Assembly: GCA_964475955.1 (NCBI GenBank)
Contig: CAYYZY010000015.1
Coordinates: forward strand, 4,723-68,722
Origin: DATKZH01 sp964475955
GTDB taxonomy: Bacteria > Planctomycetota > Planctomycetia > Pirellulales > Thermoguttaceae
Direction of reading: 5' to 3'
Length of the DNA: 64,000 nucleotides
Shown piece after piece: positions 16,044-24,884 of this stretch. Within the stretch, counting starts at the first letter, position 1. Each line of letters starts with the position of its first letter. The position numbers and the translations under genes are program-made. The notes under the pieces were generated by a model. It was not told where the DNA came from, made no database searches, and saw only the letters and a program-made list of their open reading frames with translations.

Positions 16044-17178
16044 CGATATAGCCCACCCGAAACGTCTCGTCCCGCTCGACCGCCTCGATCGCCGTCTTCC
16101 AGAAACGAACGCTTTCCGGCAGGCCGTCCCGATCGTACGGCCCTGGCAGCAACCCAAGGAAGAAATCGGAATCGTTCTTGCCGAAAGACCGAAGTCCCTT
16201 GGGCACCACCCGAACGGGCCGTTCGACGGGCGCGGGAGCTTCCCTTTGAGGAGCGCGGACTTCGGGCGGCGTCTCTCCCGGTTCCGACGTCCATCGCCGA
16301 ATATCGTCGGCCATGTCGCGGGCGGTCGTGTACCGATCGGACTTGCGCTTCGCAAGCGCCTTCAGGCAGATGCGTTCCAACTCCTTGGGAATCGTGTCGT
16401 CGAGTTGACGCGGCGGACGCGGCTCCCTCTTTCGGACCTGCTGCAAAACCTCGTCCCGACGGCTCCCGCCGAAAGGGCGCTTCCCCGTGAGCAACTCGTA
16501 GAAGACGACGCCCAGGCTGAAAATGTCGGACCGGCCGTCGACCAGATGCCCTTCGCCCCGCGCCTGCTCCGGGCTCATGTAGGCGGGCGTGCCGGAGTAG
16601 TGCCGACCGGCCCCGAAGTCGATCTCTTTGAGAGCCAGCCCGAAGTCGGCCAGGTAGGGCCTGTCCGCCGCGTCGACGAGGATGTTGGCCGGCTTCACGT
16701 CGCGGTGGACCAAGTCTTGGGAGTGGGCGTAGGCCAACGCCTCGGCGACCGCCGCCACCAACGCCGCGCACTGGCGGTGGGAAGGACGCTCGCCCTCAAT
16801 CACGCTGGCCAAATTCCGGCCGCTGATGAGTTTGGAGACGACGTAACACTGACCGCCCTCGCTTCGCCCCACGTCGTAGACGGGAACGATCCCCGAATGG
16901 TCGAGACTGGCCAGCACGCGCGCCTCGGTCAGGAAGAGGTTGACGTCCTCGGAGGTCTCCACCCGGTAGCGGTGCGGCACCTTCACGGCGACCGCGCGGT
17001 GGAGTTCCTCGTCATGAGCCAGATAGACCGTCCCGAAAGCGCCGGCGCCGAGCGCCTTGACGACCCGATAGCGGCCGATCCTCTCGGGCGCAGACTCCGG
17101 CGTTCCATTCGGGGCGCGGTCTTCGGGCCCCGTTGCACTCCAATCGACCGTATCCGGCGGATTCCCTGAGTCTTCCAT
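16038..17178 (-). pseudogene. Ser/Thr protein kinase, truncated at its C-terminus
   Basis: Start ATG at 17178 (MEDSGNPPDTVDW); the longer frame upstream is not kinase-like. Hanks-type kinase motifs are complete: LGAGAFGTVYLA, VHRDVKPANIL, ADFGLALKE and a GTPAYMSPEQ activation segment. After the kinase comes DSDFFLGLLPGPYDRDGLPE and ETFRVGYI, a stretch that in large planctomycete kinases leads into a P-loop (NACHT/STAND-like) domain and WD40 repeats. Here the sequence switches at about 16040 to the antisense of the TolC-like fragment and ends at 15907. The kinase domain could still work, but the predicted sensor half is lost. Confidence 0.7.
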
Positions 17179-17567
17179 GGCGGATCGCGAAGCCCTCAAG
17201 GAAGTTGACGAACCGTGCAATCGGCGCTTCATTGTGCGGACTTGCCCCGGCAAAAGCAATCCCCCGGCGTGGAGGCCATCGACGGCCGTGCGAATCGGCC
17301 CGAGGTGCGGATTGGACTGGGCCGTGTGCATGGATCGGCTGGCCATGACCGAGCGGTTGCAGGGTCGGGCCACGTTTTTGGGGGCGCCGACGGTTGCCAA
17401 TCCCCGGTTCGGCAACTACCGTGGACAATAGGCAAGCGGGCTTAGCCGGACCCGGCCGCCTTCTCCCTTCGTGGCTTTTCTCGACGGCTATCGGCCGCGC
17501 GGCCTCTGACGGGCCCCTGCGGAGGGGCACATGGCTGCCGGCGGCGCAATCCAGCGGCAGGTGCCCC
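17179..17567. other. Divergent intergenic region
   Basis: Lies between the kinase start and the small membrane protein. A frame runs through it into the membrane protein but does not look coding before 17568. A GTTGCC-N12-GGCAAC inverted repeat around 17391-17414 is the only structure noticed. Confidence 0.4.
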
Positions 17568-18029
17568 GTGAGTTTGGCAGGCGAGCATTACGAAGCGTCG
17601 GAATCGGCAGGTCCGCCCCCGTCGATCCAATGGCGGAGTTGGCCGTTGTGCGAGGGCGTTACGGCCGCAGTCCTTGTCGTGGCGGCTTTGGCTGGGGCCG
17701 GGGTCGGCGTGTGGCGTCTGACCGGGCAGGTTCACCTGGCCCTGCTTGCCGTGGCCGCGCTCGTGCTCGCCTTGCACCGGTTTTTCCTGCCCGTCCGCTT
17801 CGAGCTCAACTCCGAGGGGGTGAGCCAGTTCGTGTTCGGCCGTCGTCGCCGCGTGCCGTGGCGGGGGATCCGGCGGTACGAGGTCTGCGCGACGGGCGTT
17901 CTGCTGCTGCCTCGCGCCGACGCCTGCCCTTTGGATGCGTGTCGCGGCCTCTACCTGCCATGGGGGCGGAACCGGCAGCAGGTATTGGCACTCGTGCGCT
18001 ACTATCTCGACCGGGGGACGTGGGTCTGA
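17568..18029 (+). CDS. Small membrane protein with a PH-like/DUF domain
   Basis: About 153 aa if the GTG at 17568 is the start (VSLAGEHYEASESAG); the frame is open from 17394 and the true start is uncertain. Two adjacent hydrophobic stretches (VTAAVLVVAALAGAGVGVW and a LALLAVAALVLALHRFF segment) predict two membrane helices. A soluble domain follows with the pattern FELNSEGVSQ, RRRRVPWRGIRRYEV and YLPWGRN, which resembles bacterial PH-like domains. No specific function can be given. Both neighbours are single genes, so no operon context helps. Confidence 0.6.
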   Translation: MSLAGEHYEASESAGPPPSIQWRSWPLCEGVTAAVLVVAALAGAGVGVWRLTGQVHLALLAVAALVLALHRFFLPVRFELNSEGVSQFVFGRRRRVPWRGIRRYEVCATGVLLLPRADACPLDACRGLYLPWGRNRQQVLALVRYYLDRGTWV

Positions 18030-18329
18030 AGATCGGCGGGTCCTCGCAGGCGCCCTCGGCCGATTCTCTCTCGGCAGGCACTGCCGCAGTCCCTCGGCCC
18101 CGAACGCCTTCGGACCGTTGCCCGGCGGAGGGGGCTGTGGTACCCTAACTGCCGGGGAAGTGAGGGTTGGCGCCAACACGGCGGTGAGCGTGGTTGTATG
18201 GCGCGCGAACGAACGTTTTCCCGCAAAGCGCGACGGCGACGGCGGTAACCGTCGCTTACACGCGAAGCGCGAGCGGTGTGATTCGCCCGGCAGACCGGGC
18301 TTCGTGGTTTCCTTCGAAGGAGCATGTCG

Positions 18330-19538
18330 ATGTCATGGCGTCGCAAGGGTTGGATGATGGGCGTCGGGGCGGCGGTTGGCTTGGGTCTTGCCGCGTGGCC
18401 GTTGGGCGGTGCGGCCTTCGGGCAGGCGGCCGGCGGCGTGAAGTTCTCGAAGCAGTGCCTGCTGGTCAGCCCGAATGAGGGCTGCGCGGTGGGCGACGTC
18501 GACCGCGACGGGAAGCCCGACGTGGTGGCCGGCACCCACTGGTTCCGAAACCCCGACTTCGTGCCCCGCCCGGTCCGCGACGTCCCCCAGGTGATGACCG
18601 AGTTCTACGCCAACAACGGCGACCACCTCTACGACGTCGACGGGGACGGCTGGCTCGACGTCATCTCCGGCGGCTGGATGATCTCCGAGGTCTTCTGGTA
18701 CAAGAACCCGGGCAAGGAGGGGCTCGAGCGGGGCTACAAGTGGAAGCAGAAGTTGCTCAAGGACACACGGCCCCACAACGAGGCCTATCAGCTACACGAC
18801 TTCGACGGCGACGACGTGCCCGAGCTGTTCGTCAACTCGTGGGAGAAGAAATGGCCGGTGGTCGCGTGGAAGATGGCCAAGACCGCCGACGGCGCCCCCA
18901 CGCTGGAAGAAGTCGTGATCGGCAACGACGGCGGCGGGCACGGCTACGCGTTCGGCGACGTGAACGGCGACGGGCGCGAGGACCTGCTGATAGAGACCGG
19001 CTGGTACGAACGGCCCGAGGGCGAGCCCCTGGCCAGGCCGTGGAAGTTCCACCCGGAGACGGCGCTGCCGCACCCGAGTTGCCCGTTCCTGGCGGTCGAC
19101 CTGACCGGCGACGGGCGCAGCGACCTGATCTGGGGCAAGGCCCACGATTACGGCCTCTACTGGTGGGAGCAGGGCGAACCCAAGGCCGACGGGACCACCA
19201 CCTGGACCGAGCACCTGATCGACGACACCTGGTCGCAGGTCCACTGCCTGGTCTGGGCCGATCTCGACGGCGACGGCCAATGCGAGGCGATCACCGGCAA
19301 GCGCGTGCGCGGGCACGCCGGCCGCGACCCGGGCGGCAAGGAGCCGGAGTGTCTTTACTACTACACGTGGGACGCCTCGGCCCGGGAGTTCGCGCGCCAC
19401 GTGATCAGTCCCCCCGGCGGCGGCGTGGGGACCGGCATGCAGATCTGCGTCGAGGACCTCAACGCCGACGACCGGCCCGACATCGCCGTCTCCGGCAAGA
19501 CGGGCACCTGGGTGCTTATGAACGAAGGATCGCAGTAG
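18330..19538 (+). CDS. Secreted FG-GAP/VCBS repeat protein
   Basis: 402 aa from the second of two close ATGs; AAGGAG at 18317-18322 is seven bases from 18330 but only one base from the ATG at 18324. A signal peptide (WMMGVGAAVGLGLAAWPL, cleavage near AFGQA) is followed by FG-GAP-type calcium-binding repeats: DVDRDGKPDV, DVDGDGWLDV, DFDGDDVPELF, DVNGDGREDLL, DLTGDGRSDLI, DLDGDGQCEAI and DLNADDRPDIA. These build a beta-propeller, probably displayed or secreted. The partner gene at 28.1 kb is of the same type. Ligand unknown. Confidence 0.85.
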   Translation: MSWRRKGWMMGVGAAVGLGLAAWPLGGAAFGQAAGGVKFSKQCLLVSPNEGCAVGDVDRDGKPDVVAGTHWFRNPDFVPRPVRDVPQVMTEFYANNGDHLYDVDGDGWLDVISGGWMISEVFWYKNPGKEGLERGYKWKQKLLKDTRPHNEAYQLHDFDGDDVPELFVNSWEKKWPVVAWKMAKTADGAPTLEEVVIGNDGGGHGYAFGDVNGDGREDLLIETGWYERPEGEPLARPWKFHPETALPHPSCPFLAVDLTGDGRSDLIWGKAHDYGLYWWEQGEPKADGTTTWTEHLIDDTWSQVHCLVWADLDGDGQCEAITGKRVRGHAGRDPGGKEPECLYYYTWDASAREFARHVISPPGGGVGTGMQICVEDLNADDRPDIAVSGKTGTWVLMNEGSQ

Positions 19539-19572
19539 GCGGCGAGTCCCGTCGCACGCAGCCGAAGAAGCC

Positions 19573-19595
19573 GTGGGGCACGTTTCCAACGTGCC
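19573..19595. repeat. Short palindromic intergenic repeat GTGGGGCACGTTTCC..., copy 1
   Basis: The sequence GTGGGGCACGTT-N-CCAACGTGCC contains the palindrome GGCACGTT/AACGTGCC. Essentially the same 23 bases occur at 30244-30266, one base different. Both copies sit in spacers after gene ends. Confidence 0.65.
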
Positions 19596-19661
19596 GAGGG
19601 ATACTTTTACAGCGCGCCGAGCCGGGACGCGATCTGCGCGTGGTCAAGGCACGAGAGTCGC

Positions 19662-19703
19662 TGATCGCTCCGCGATCAAGGCGTTTGGTTCGCGGAGCGA
19701 ACC
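19662..19703. repeat. Pair of REP-like hairpins with GC-TCC-GC cores
   Basis: Two perfect 7-bp hairpins with three-base loops: TGATCGC-tcc-GCGATCA (19662-19678) and GGTTCGC-gga-GCGAACC (19687-19703). They lie between the convergent FG-GAP and HzsA-like genes, and may end transcription or act as a REP unit. Similar cores recur through the window. Confidence 0.65.
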
Positions 19704-19748
19704 ACGACCATCAGGCCGTGCAACCCCATTTCTACGTTTGACAGACCC

Positions 19749-22700
19749 CTACCGGCACGAGCGGCTGACCTGGGATGAGGGCCGGCCGCCCGGCATGTCG
19801 ATCCGTGGCGTGGTGGCCAGTAGCGACTCGCTCGGCCGCAGCGCGGCCAGGATCGCTCGATAGTCGGGGTCGTCCTTGTCGGCGAAAACCGGCTTGCCGC
19901 ATCGCTCGCTGCCGCCCGCGGCCTTGGCCAGCGGGGCGAGCAGGAACGGATTCAACTCCGGCTCGGTCACACGGGTCCACTCGCGCCGGGGGACACGGCC
20001 GTCGGCGTGGCATTCGGCGCAGCGGCGGGCGGCCACGTCGGCGAGGACCTGGTCGAGCTTCTCCGGGTAGATGCGCCGGCAGCCGGTCATCTCGGGGTAG
20101 GCCGTTTCGCTCGATCCGTAGTACGGCACGTTGAGGTCGATCCAGGCGAAGATGCGCCGGCGGCCGGCGTCGTCGAGGTCGATCCGGGGCTTGCCGTCCT
20201 CGTCCGGGTGGCCCGACAGCACCACGTCGGCCAGCCGGCTCTGGTGCGAGCCCCACGCCTTGGGCTGCACTTCGAGGATGTTCCACTCCTGGCCGTTGTA
20301 CGTGGGGATCCAATTGACGTAGGGGCTGCCGAGCCGGCCTTGGTTCTCGCGCGCGAGCACGTCGTAGGAGACGTTGAAGTAGTCGGTCTTGCCGCCGGTG
20401 AGGTCGATGCGATTGGGGGCGTCGATCGGGTTGTGGCACTCGGTGCAGTGTTCGTCGAGCACGGGCTGAACGATGCGCGCGTAGTCGAATCCGCCGGTGC
20501 CCCACTCGGGCGGTTCGAGGTCCAGCGGTGTGGAGAAGGCGTCGGGAAGCTTGGGCCGGGAGGCCTGGCGCCGGTGCTCGTGGCAACCGACGCACCCCTG
20601 CACCTCGCCCGGCACGAGGTGCGTGAACGACCGCATGCGCTGGACGGCGCGGCCGTCGGCGTCCAGCGCCATGAAATAGATGGGCACGCCGGCCGGCACA
20701 CGGAAGCAGGCGGAGCCGTCGGGCCCGACGGGCACTTCGCCGAGCACCTGCTTGCCGGCGTACGTGGCTCCGCAGGAGATCACCGGGAACTGGAAGCCGA
20801 AGGCGCGGAGGCTGGGGTCGATTCGCACCGTCTTGGGCATTTCGCGGACCACGCGCAGCCGCGCCACTTTCCCCCGCTCGACCTGCGGCTCCAGCCCGTT
20901 GTGCACGTCCTGGAGGAAAAGCGTCGCACGGGAGGCGGCGGGAGCTTCTATCGGAGCAGCGCGCTGTTCGGCTGACGGGCATCTTTCGCAAGACGAATCC
21001 CGCTCCCCTTGTTGGGCCGCTTGGGCGAGCGACGACGGGACTACCGGCGGGCGGCGGCGCGGCCGGATGGGCCGGGCGTTCAGGTACTGCATGCCGTCAC
21101 CCGGCGCCGCCAGCGCGACCGACTGGCACACACCGGAGACGGTTCGCACCAACAGCGGACCGCGGATGGAGACGAGGAACCGCTGGGCGTCGAGCGCGTA
21201 AGGGCCGCTGTACTGCTTCGTGCCGCTCGTGTTGCCGTTGCCTTCGTCGACCTTGGGCAGGGGGACGTCGGGCGTGACGTTGCGGATCGCCTCCTGCGCG
21301 TTGACGCCTCGCGAGCGGTCGATCACGCCGATCGCTCCGCGCGTGGGCCCGTTGTGCCCGGTCATCGTGCAAATCACCCGGCTCGTGCCCGGGATCGACC
21401 GGGCCTCCATGAACGTGCCCGGCGAGAGGACCCGATTGCCGAAGAAGACCGAGAGGCCGGTGCCGTCGGGGTTGACCGTCCACATGCTCTGGATGGGGAT
21501 GGCCGGCTTGTCGACGTACTCCCAGCGCGAGTAGATGATCCGGCCGTCGTCGAGCACGGCGGGCGTGAAGTCGTTGAGGTAGTTGGCCGACAGCGGGCGG
21601 AAGCCCGAACCGTCGGGCTCCATGCGGCAGAGGACGCCCACCGGGGCGTGCCAGCAGTAGGCGAACTGGGGCGATCGCGTGCTCAGGAAGGCGATTCCGC
21701 CGTCCGGGAGCCAGCAGGCGTTGTAGTCGTGCCACTCGCCCTCGGTGAGCTGCTCGAGGCCCGAGCCGTCGACGCCGATCGTCCAAAGGTGGTAGCCCTC
21801 GTCTTCCCTCCGCCGCCAACTGAACAACACGGTGCGGCCGTCGTAGGAGAGGTCGCAGTCGAGGATCTGGCCCTCGGGCGAGGCGACCAGCTCGACGGGG
21901 GCGTAATCCGCCGCATGGGGCGAAACGACGTACAGCCCGCCGCCCGGCTTGAACCCCTCGTAGTGATACGTGTAGACGTGCGACGCAGTGATCTCGTGCC
22001 GCTTCACGACCAGCAGCTTGTCGACGTCGAACAGGAGCACGTCGCGCTCGAGTTGCTCCAGATCGGCGGCGATCGCGTCGAGGCGCTCCTCGTCGTCGCC
22101 CGCCTGATGGGCCGCCTTTTCGATCGATTCCAGCCGGGCCAGGTGCTCTTCCGCCTGCGCGTAAGCCGGGCCGTGCGCCTTCTGCATCGCCCGGATCAGG
22201 CGGCCGACGGCCTCCGCGTCGTTCTGCTCGACCCAGGGCATTCCTGCCAGGGAGCCGGTCAGGCGCCGGACGAACCGGGCGAACTGGCGGTCGGAGGGGC
22301 TTCGGGCAAACGCCTGGATCTCCGCCGCGCCCGGGTTGGGGCCGCCGTACGAATTGAGGAACTTGAGCGTGACGCGGCGGACGCGCTTCGGAGCGAACTT
22401 GACCCGCTGCGGGCCGTGGACCATCCGGAACGTCCCCTTGGCCGCCGGTTCGGTTGCGTCGTCGAGGTAGACCTCGTAGTCTTTCCAGCATTCGGTCATG
22501 AACCAGGCGGTGCGGCCCCAGTAGACGATTTCTGCCAGTTCGACCGGCTCGTCCCACTCGAGCGAGAAGTCGGCCTTGTCGCCGGAGACGCGTTTGAGCA
22601 CGCACCACGCCGCGCCGCGATCCTCCGCCGCGCTGCCGGCGGGCGGGATCCGGCCGTCGGTGGCGAAGCGGGCCAGGTAGAGGTCGTTGTGCTCCGACAT

Positions 22701-22826
22701 GGCCGACGCCGTGGCCTCCGCGGCCAGGTTCTCGGGCATCGCAGCCGAGGCCGCGGAGCCGAGCCGTCCAAGCCCGAACAACATGAGGCCAACCACGGCG
22801 GCAATCTTCAGACGACCTGAGTTCAT
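19749..22826 (-). CDS. HzsA-related secreted c-type haem protein
   Basis: 1025 aa. Signal peptide, then a discoidin-like N-terminal domain (about residues 40-175), a TolB/PD40-like propeller (about 270-530, with SYDGRTVLFSWRR and WLPDGGIAFLSTR) and a C-terminal part with three CxxCH haem-binding motifs: CVGCH near residue 745, CTECH near 795 and CAECH near 938. This layout matches proteins annotated as HzsA-related, named after the alpha subunit of anammox hydrazine synthase but common in non-anammox planctomycetes. The hydrazine reaction should not be inferred; a periplasmic electron-transfer or oxidoreductase role is more cautious. Confidence 0.8.
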   Translation of the reverse strand: MNSGRLKIAAVVGLMLFGLGRLGSAASAAMPENLAAEATASAMSEHNDLYLARFATDGRIPPAGSAAEDRGAAWCVLKRVSGDKADFSLEWDEPVELAEIVYWGRTAWFMTECWKDYEVYLDDATEPAAKGTFRMVHGPQRVKFAPKRVRRVTLKFLNSYGGPNPGAAEIQAFARSPSDRQFARFVRRLTGSLAGMPWVEQNDAEAVGRLIRAMQKAHGPAYAQAEEHLARLESIEKAAHQAGDDEERLDAIAADLEQLERDVLLFDVDKLLVVKRHEITASHVYTYHYEGFKPGGGLYVVSPHAADYAPVELVASPEGQILDCDLSYDGRTVLFSWRRREDEGYHLWTIGVDGSGLEQLTEGEWHDYNACWLPDGGIAFLSTRSPQFAYCWHAPVGVLCRMEPDGSGFRPLSANYLNDFTPAVLDDGRIIYSRWEYVDKPAIPIQSMWTVNPDGTGLSVFFGNRVLSPGTFMEARSIPGTSRVICTMTGHNGPTRGAIGVIDRSRGVNAQEAIRNVTPDVPLPKVDEGNGNTSGTKQYSGPYALDAQRFLVSIRGPLLVRTVSGVCQSVALAAPGDGMQYLNARPIRPRRRPPVVPSSLAQAAQQGERDSSCERCPSAEQRAAPIEAPAASRATLFLQDVHNGLEPQVERGKVARLRVVREMPKTVRIDPSLRAFGFQFPVISCGATYAGKQVLGEVPVGPDGSACFRVPAGVPIYFMALDADGRAVQRMRSFTHLVPGEVQGCVGCHEHRRQASRPKLPDAFSTPLDLEPPEWGTGGFDYARIVQPVLDEHCTECHNPIDAPNRIDLTGGKTDYFNVSYDVLARENQGRLGSPYVNWIPTYNGQEWNILEVQPKAWGSHQSRLADVVLSGHPDEDGKPRIDLDDAGRRRIFAWIDLNVPYYGSSETAYPEMTGCRRIYPEKLDQVLADVAARRCAECHADGRVPRREWTRVTEPELNPFLLAPLAKAAGGSERCGKPVFADKDDPDYRAILAALRPSESLLATTPRIDMPGGRPSSQVSRSCR

Positions 22827-22870
22827 GCTTCGCTTCCCTCTAACGTGAAACGCGTGGACCCGCGTCTATC

Positions 22871-23047
22871 TTACTGCCTCGGCGTGTCGTCGGGCGAGTC
22901 GCCGGCCGGTCGGTCTTCCGGCGCGGGGGCCTCGGCCGGGATGAGGAACGCCTGGTCGCAGCGCGGGCATCGGGCGAGGCGGCCGAGGGCGTCGTCGGGC
23001 GCTTTCGACCTCTGCCCGCATTCAGGGCACGTCACTTTGATCGGCAT
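22871..23047 (-). CDS. Zinc-ribbon mini-protein
   Basis: 58 aa from the ATG at 23047 (MPIKVTCPECGQRSK), supported by an AAAGGAC ribosome-binding site; the longer frame upstream is not coding-like. Two CxxC pairs (CPEC near residue 7, CPRC near residue 26) with the spacing of an MJ0042-type zinc ribbon, followed by FLIPAEAP and a disordered Pro/Asp tail. Such small ribbons are frequent in planctomycetes, often as the N-terminus of longer proteins. It sits just upstream of the HzsA-like gene on the same strand. Function unknown. Confidence 0.7.
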   Translation of the reverse strand: MPIKVTCPECGQRSKAPDDALGRLARCPRCDQAFLIPAEAPAPEDRPAGDSPDDTPRQ

Positions 23048-23246
23048 GATGTCCTTTCCGACATTGCCGTGTCGATCAACGTCAAAGGTCGGGAGTCGTC
23101 TTCGGTCGACGAGCGCCCACCAGGAAACGCGCATGGCCGAAAACGACTCCGGCCCCCCCCTCGCCTTACGCCAGCCGACGCTGCGGAGGGCGTTCCCTAA
23201 AGCTCCCATCGCCGGAGCGCGCCGTCACTAAGGACCAAGTCTACCA

Positions 23247-24884
23247 TTATACCTGAATCCAACCGACGTAGTGCAGCCAATCGAGCAACCAGGGGTGTGT
23301 CCACGGGTTCCACGTGGGGTAGCTGGCCGAGAGGGCGGAGACGGCCAGAAGCACCAGCGCCGCCGCGCGGGTCCACCGGCGCCGGGCCAACGAGTCGGCC
23401 GCCGGGAGCATGGCCACCAGCCAGAGGGGGGCGAACCAGAGCATCCAGCGGAACGTGCACGTCATCCCGCCGTAGTTGCGATCGTCCTGCGGCCGCATCA
23501 GGTAGAAGACGAGGCAAACCAGCGAGACCGCCCCGATCCATAGCGCCAGCTCCCGCAGGCGCCGATCGCCGGGCCGACAAAGCCAAAGGACGAGCCCGGC
23601 GACCGTCAGGATCCACACCGGCGTGAGCGAGAAGAGCCCGTGGTGGCCGACCAGAACGTGAAGGGCATAGACGGCGGGCGACGGCTCGCCGCGATCGACG
23701 CCCACGCGGTTGGCCCAGTAACTGCGGTACACCACGTCGCCCCGCACGTAGTAGTAGTCGTACCAGTTGTCCTTGTCGGTCGAGGCGACTAGCTCCGCCA
23801 GGGTCGCTTCGGAATCCGGCGCGTTGACTTCTGAGAGCTTCTTCGGGCGCCACGGCTGCCCGGTCGCGCCCGCTCCCTGCTCGATCGGGCTGCGGTGCAT
23901 GTACGGCGGGCGAAGGCTGCGATGGGCGTACCAGTTCGTGCCGAAAAACGCCGCGGCCACGACCAGCACCGCCGGCACGAAGGCCAAGAGCGTCGGCCGC
24001 GGGGCCTTCCACAGAAGGGCCGCCCCGAGAAGCGCCAGCAGCGCGAGCGCCGGCAGTTCGTTGGTCACCAATAGCGCGCCGAATGCGCCCGCGATCGCGA
24101 AGTCGACGAGCCGGCGCCGGCCGTCGAACCAGATCCGAACGGCCGCGTAGAGGGTCACCAGGGCGCAGACGGCCCCCGGCAGGTGGTTGTTGAGTACCAC
24201 CGCGAACGTCGTCAGGAACGTGCCGAACGTGGCCGTGCCCATCACGAACACCCGGCCCCAGTCGGTCGTGCCGAACCGCTCCACGAGCCGGGCCAACAGC
24301 GCGAAACCGACGACCAGCGGGACGACGTTGACCAGGATCAGCAGCGTGCGGCCGATTGCGTACGGGTGGGTTCCCAGCGTGGCGCCGGTCGTCTGGTGGA
24401 TCAGCCAATAGGGAATCGCGATCAGCGTGGGCAGCAGCGGCGGCTTGCTCGAATAGAGATGGCCGTGGTGCTTGACCATGTCGATCGTGTCCCAGCCGGG
24501 CTCCTCCGTGACGCGATCGATCGCGTACGGCGCGCCCGGCACGCGCATCGGCTCCTCGACCAGCGCGCGGACCGTGCACCAACGGCTGCGGTCGTTCGCG
24601 CTCAAGAACGGGCGGCACAGTTGGGCCGACTCGCGCAACTCCTCCCGGGTGCGCTGGAGTTCCTCCTCGATCCGCTCCGGGCGCGCGCCCTGGGCTTCGA
24701 GGCGCTCCCGTTTCTGGTCGAGCTTTTTGGGGATCTGATCGAAGCGGGCCTTTTCGAGGAGTTCCGCGTCGACGGAATCAACCGCCAGAATGCGCCCCAA
24801 CATGACGCCCGCGGCGAGCACGATCAACAGGGTGTAAATACTTCTTCGGAGCTGCGTTTGGGGGATGTCGTTCGGCCGGTTCAT
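23247..24884 (-). CDS. Multi-pass membrane protein, glycosyltransferase-39-like
   Basis: 545 aa with an N-terminal helix, a charged coiled segment (about residues 40-90, RFDQIPKKLDQKRERLEAQ) and then about ten predicted membrane helices. The topology and the acidic/aromatic loops between helices resemble ArnT/PMT-type (GT39/GT83) transferases that use polyprenyl-phosphate sugars, but no decisive catalytic motif was recognised. Its ATG at 24884 overlaps the stop of the upstream GT2 gene by four bases (ATGA), so the two are translated together. A GT2 polyprenyl-phosphate sugar synthase feeding a membrane transferase is a sensible pairing, though inferred. Confidence 0.7.
   Translation of the reverse strand: MNRPNDIPQTQLRRSIYTLLIVLAAGVMLGRILAVDSVDAELLEKARFDQIPKKLDQKRERLEAQGARPERIEEELQRTREELRESAQLCRPFLSANDRSRWCTVRALVEEPMRVPGAPYAIDRVTEEPGWDTIDMVKHHGHLYSSKPPLLPTLIAIPYWLIHQTTGATLGTHPYAIGRTLLILVNVVPLVVGFALLARLVERFGTTDWGRVFVMGTATFGTFLTTFAVVLNNHLPGAVCALVTLYAAVRIWFDGRRRLVDFAIAGAFGALLVTNELPALALLALLGAALLWKAPRPTLLAFVPAVLVVAAAFFGTNWYAHRSLRPPYMHRSPIEQGAGATGQPWRPKKLSEVNAPDSEATLAELVASTDKDNWYDYYYVRGDVVYRSYWANRVGVDRGEPSPAVYALHVLVGHHGLFSLTPVWILTVAGLVLWLCRPGDRRLRELALWIGAVSLVCLVFYLMRPQDDRNYGGMTCTFRWMLWFAPLWLVAMLPAADSLARRRWTRAAALVLLAVSALSASYPTWNPWTHPWLLDWLHYVGWIQV

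Noticed and set aside
21009..22820. 603-codon plus-strand frame opposite the HzsA-like gene
   Set aside because: Low-complexity Arg/Ala/Val composition and no recognisable fold; an antisense shadow of a well-supported gene.
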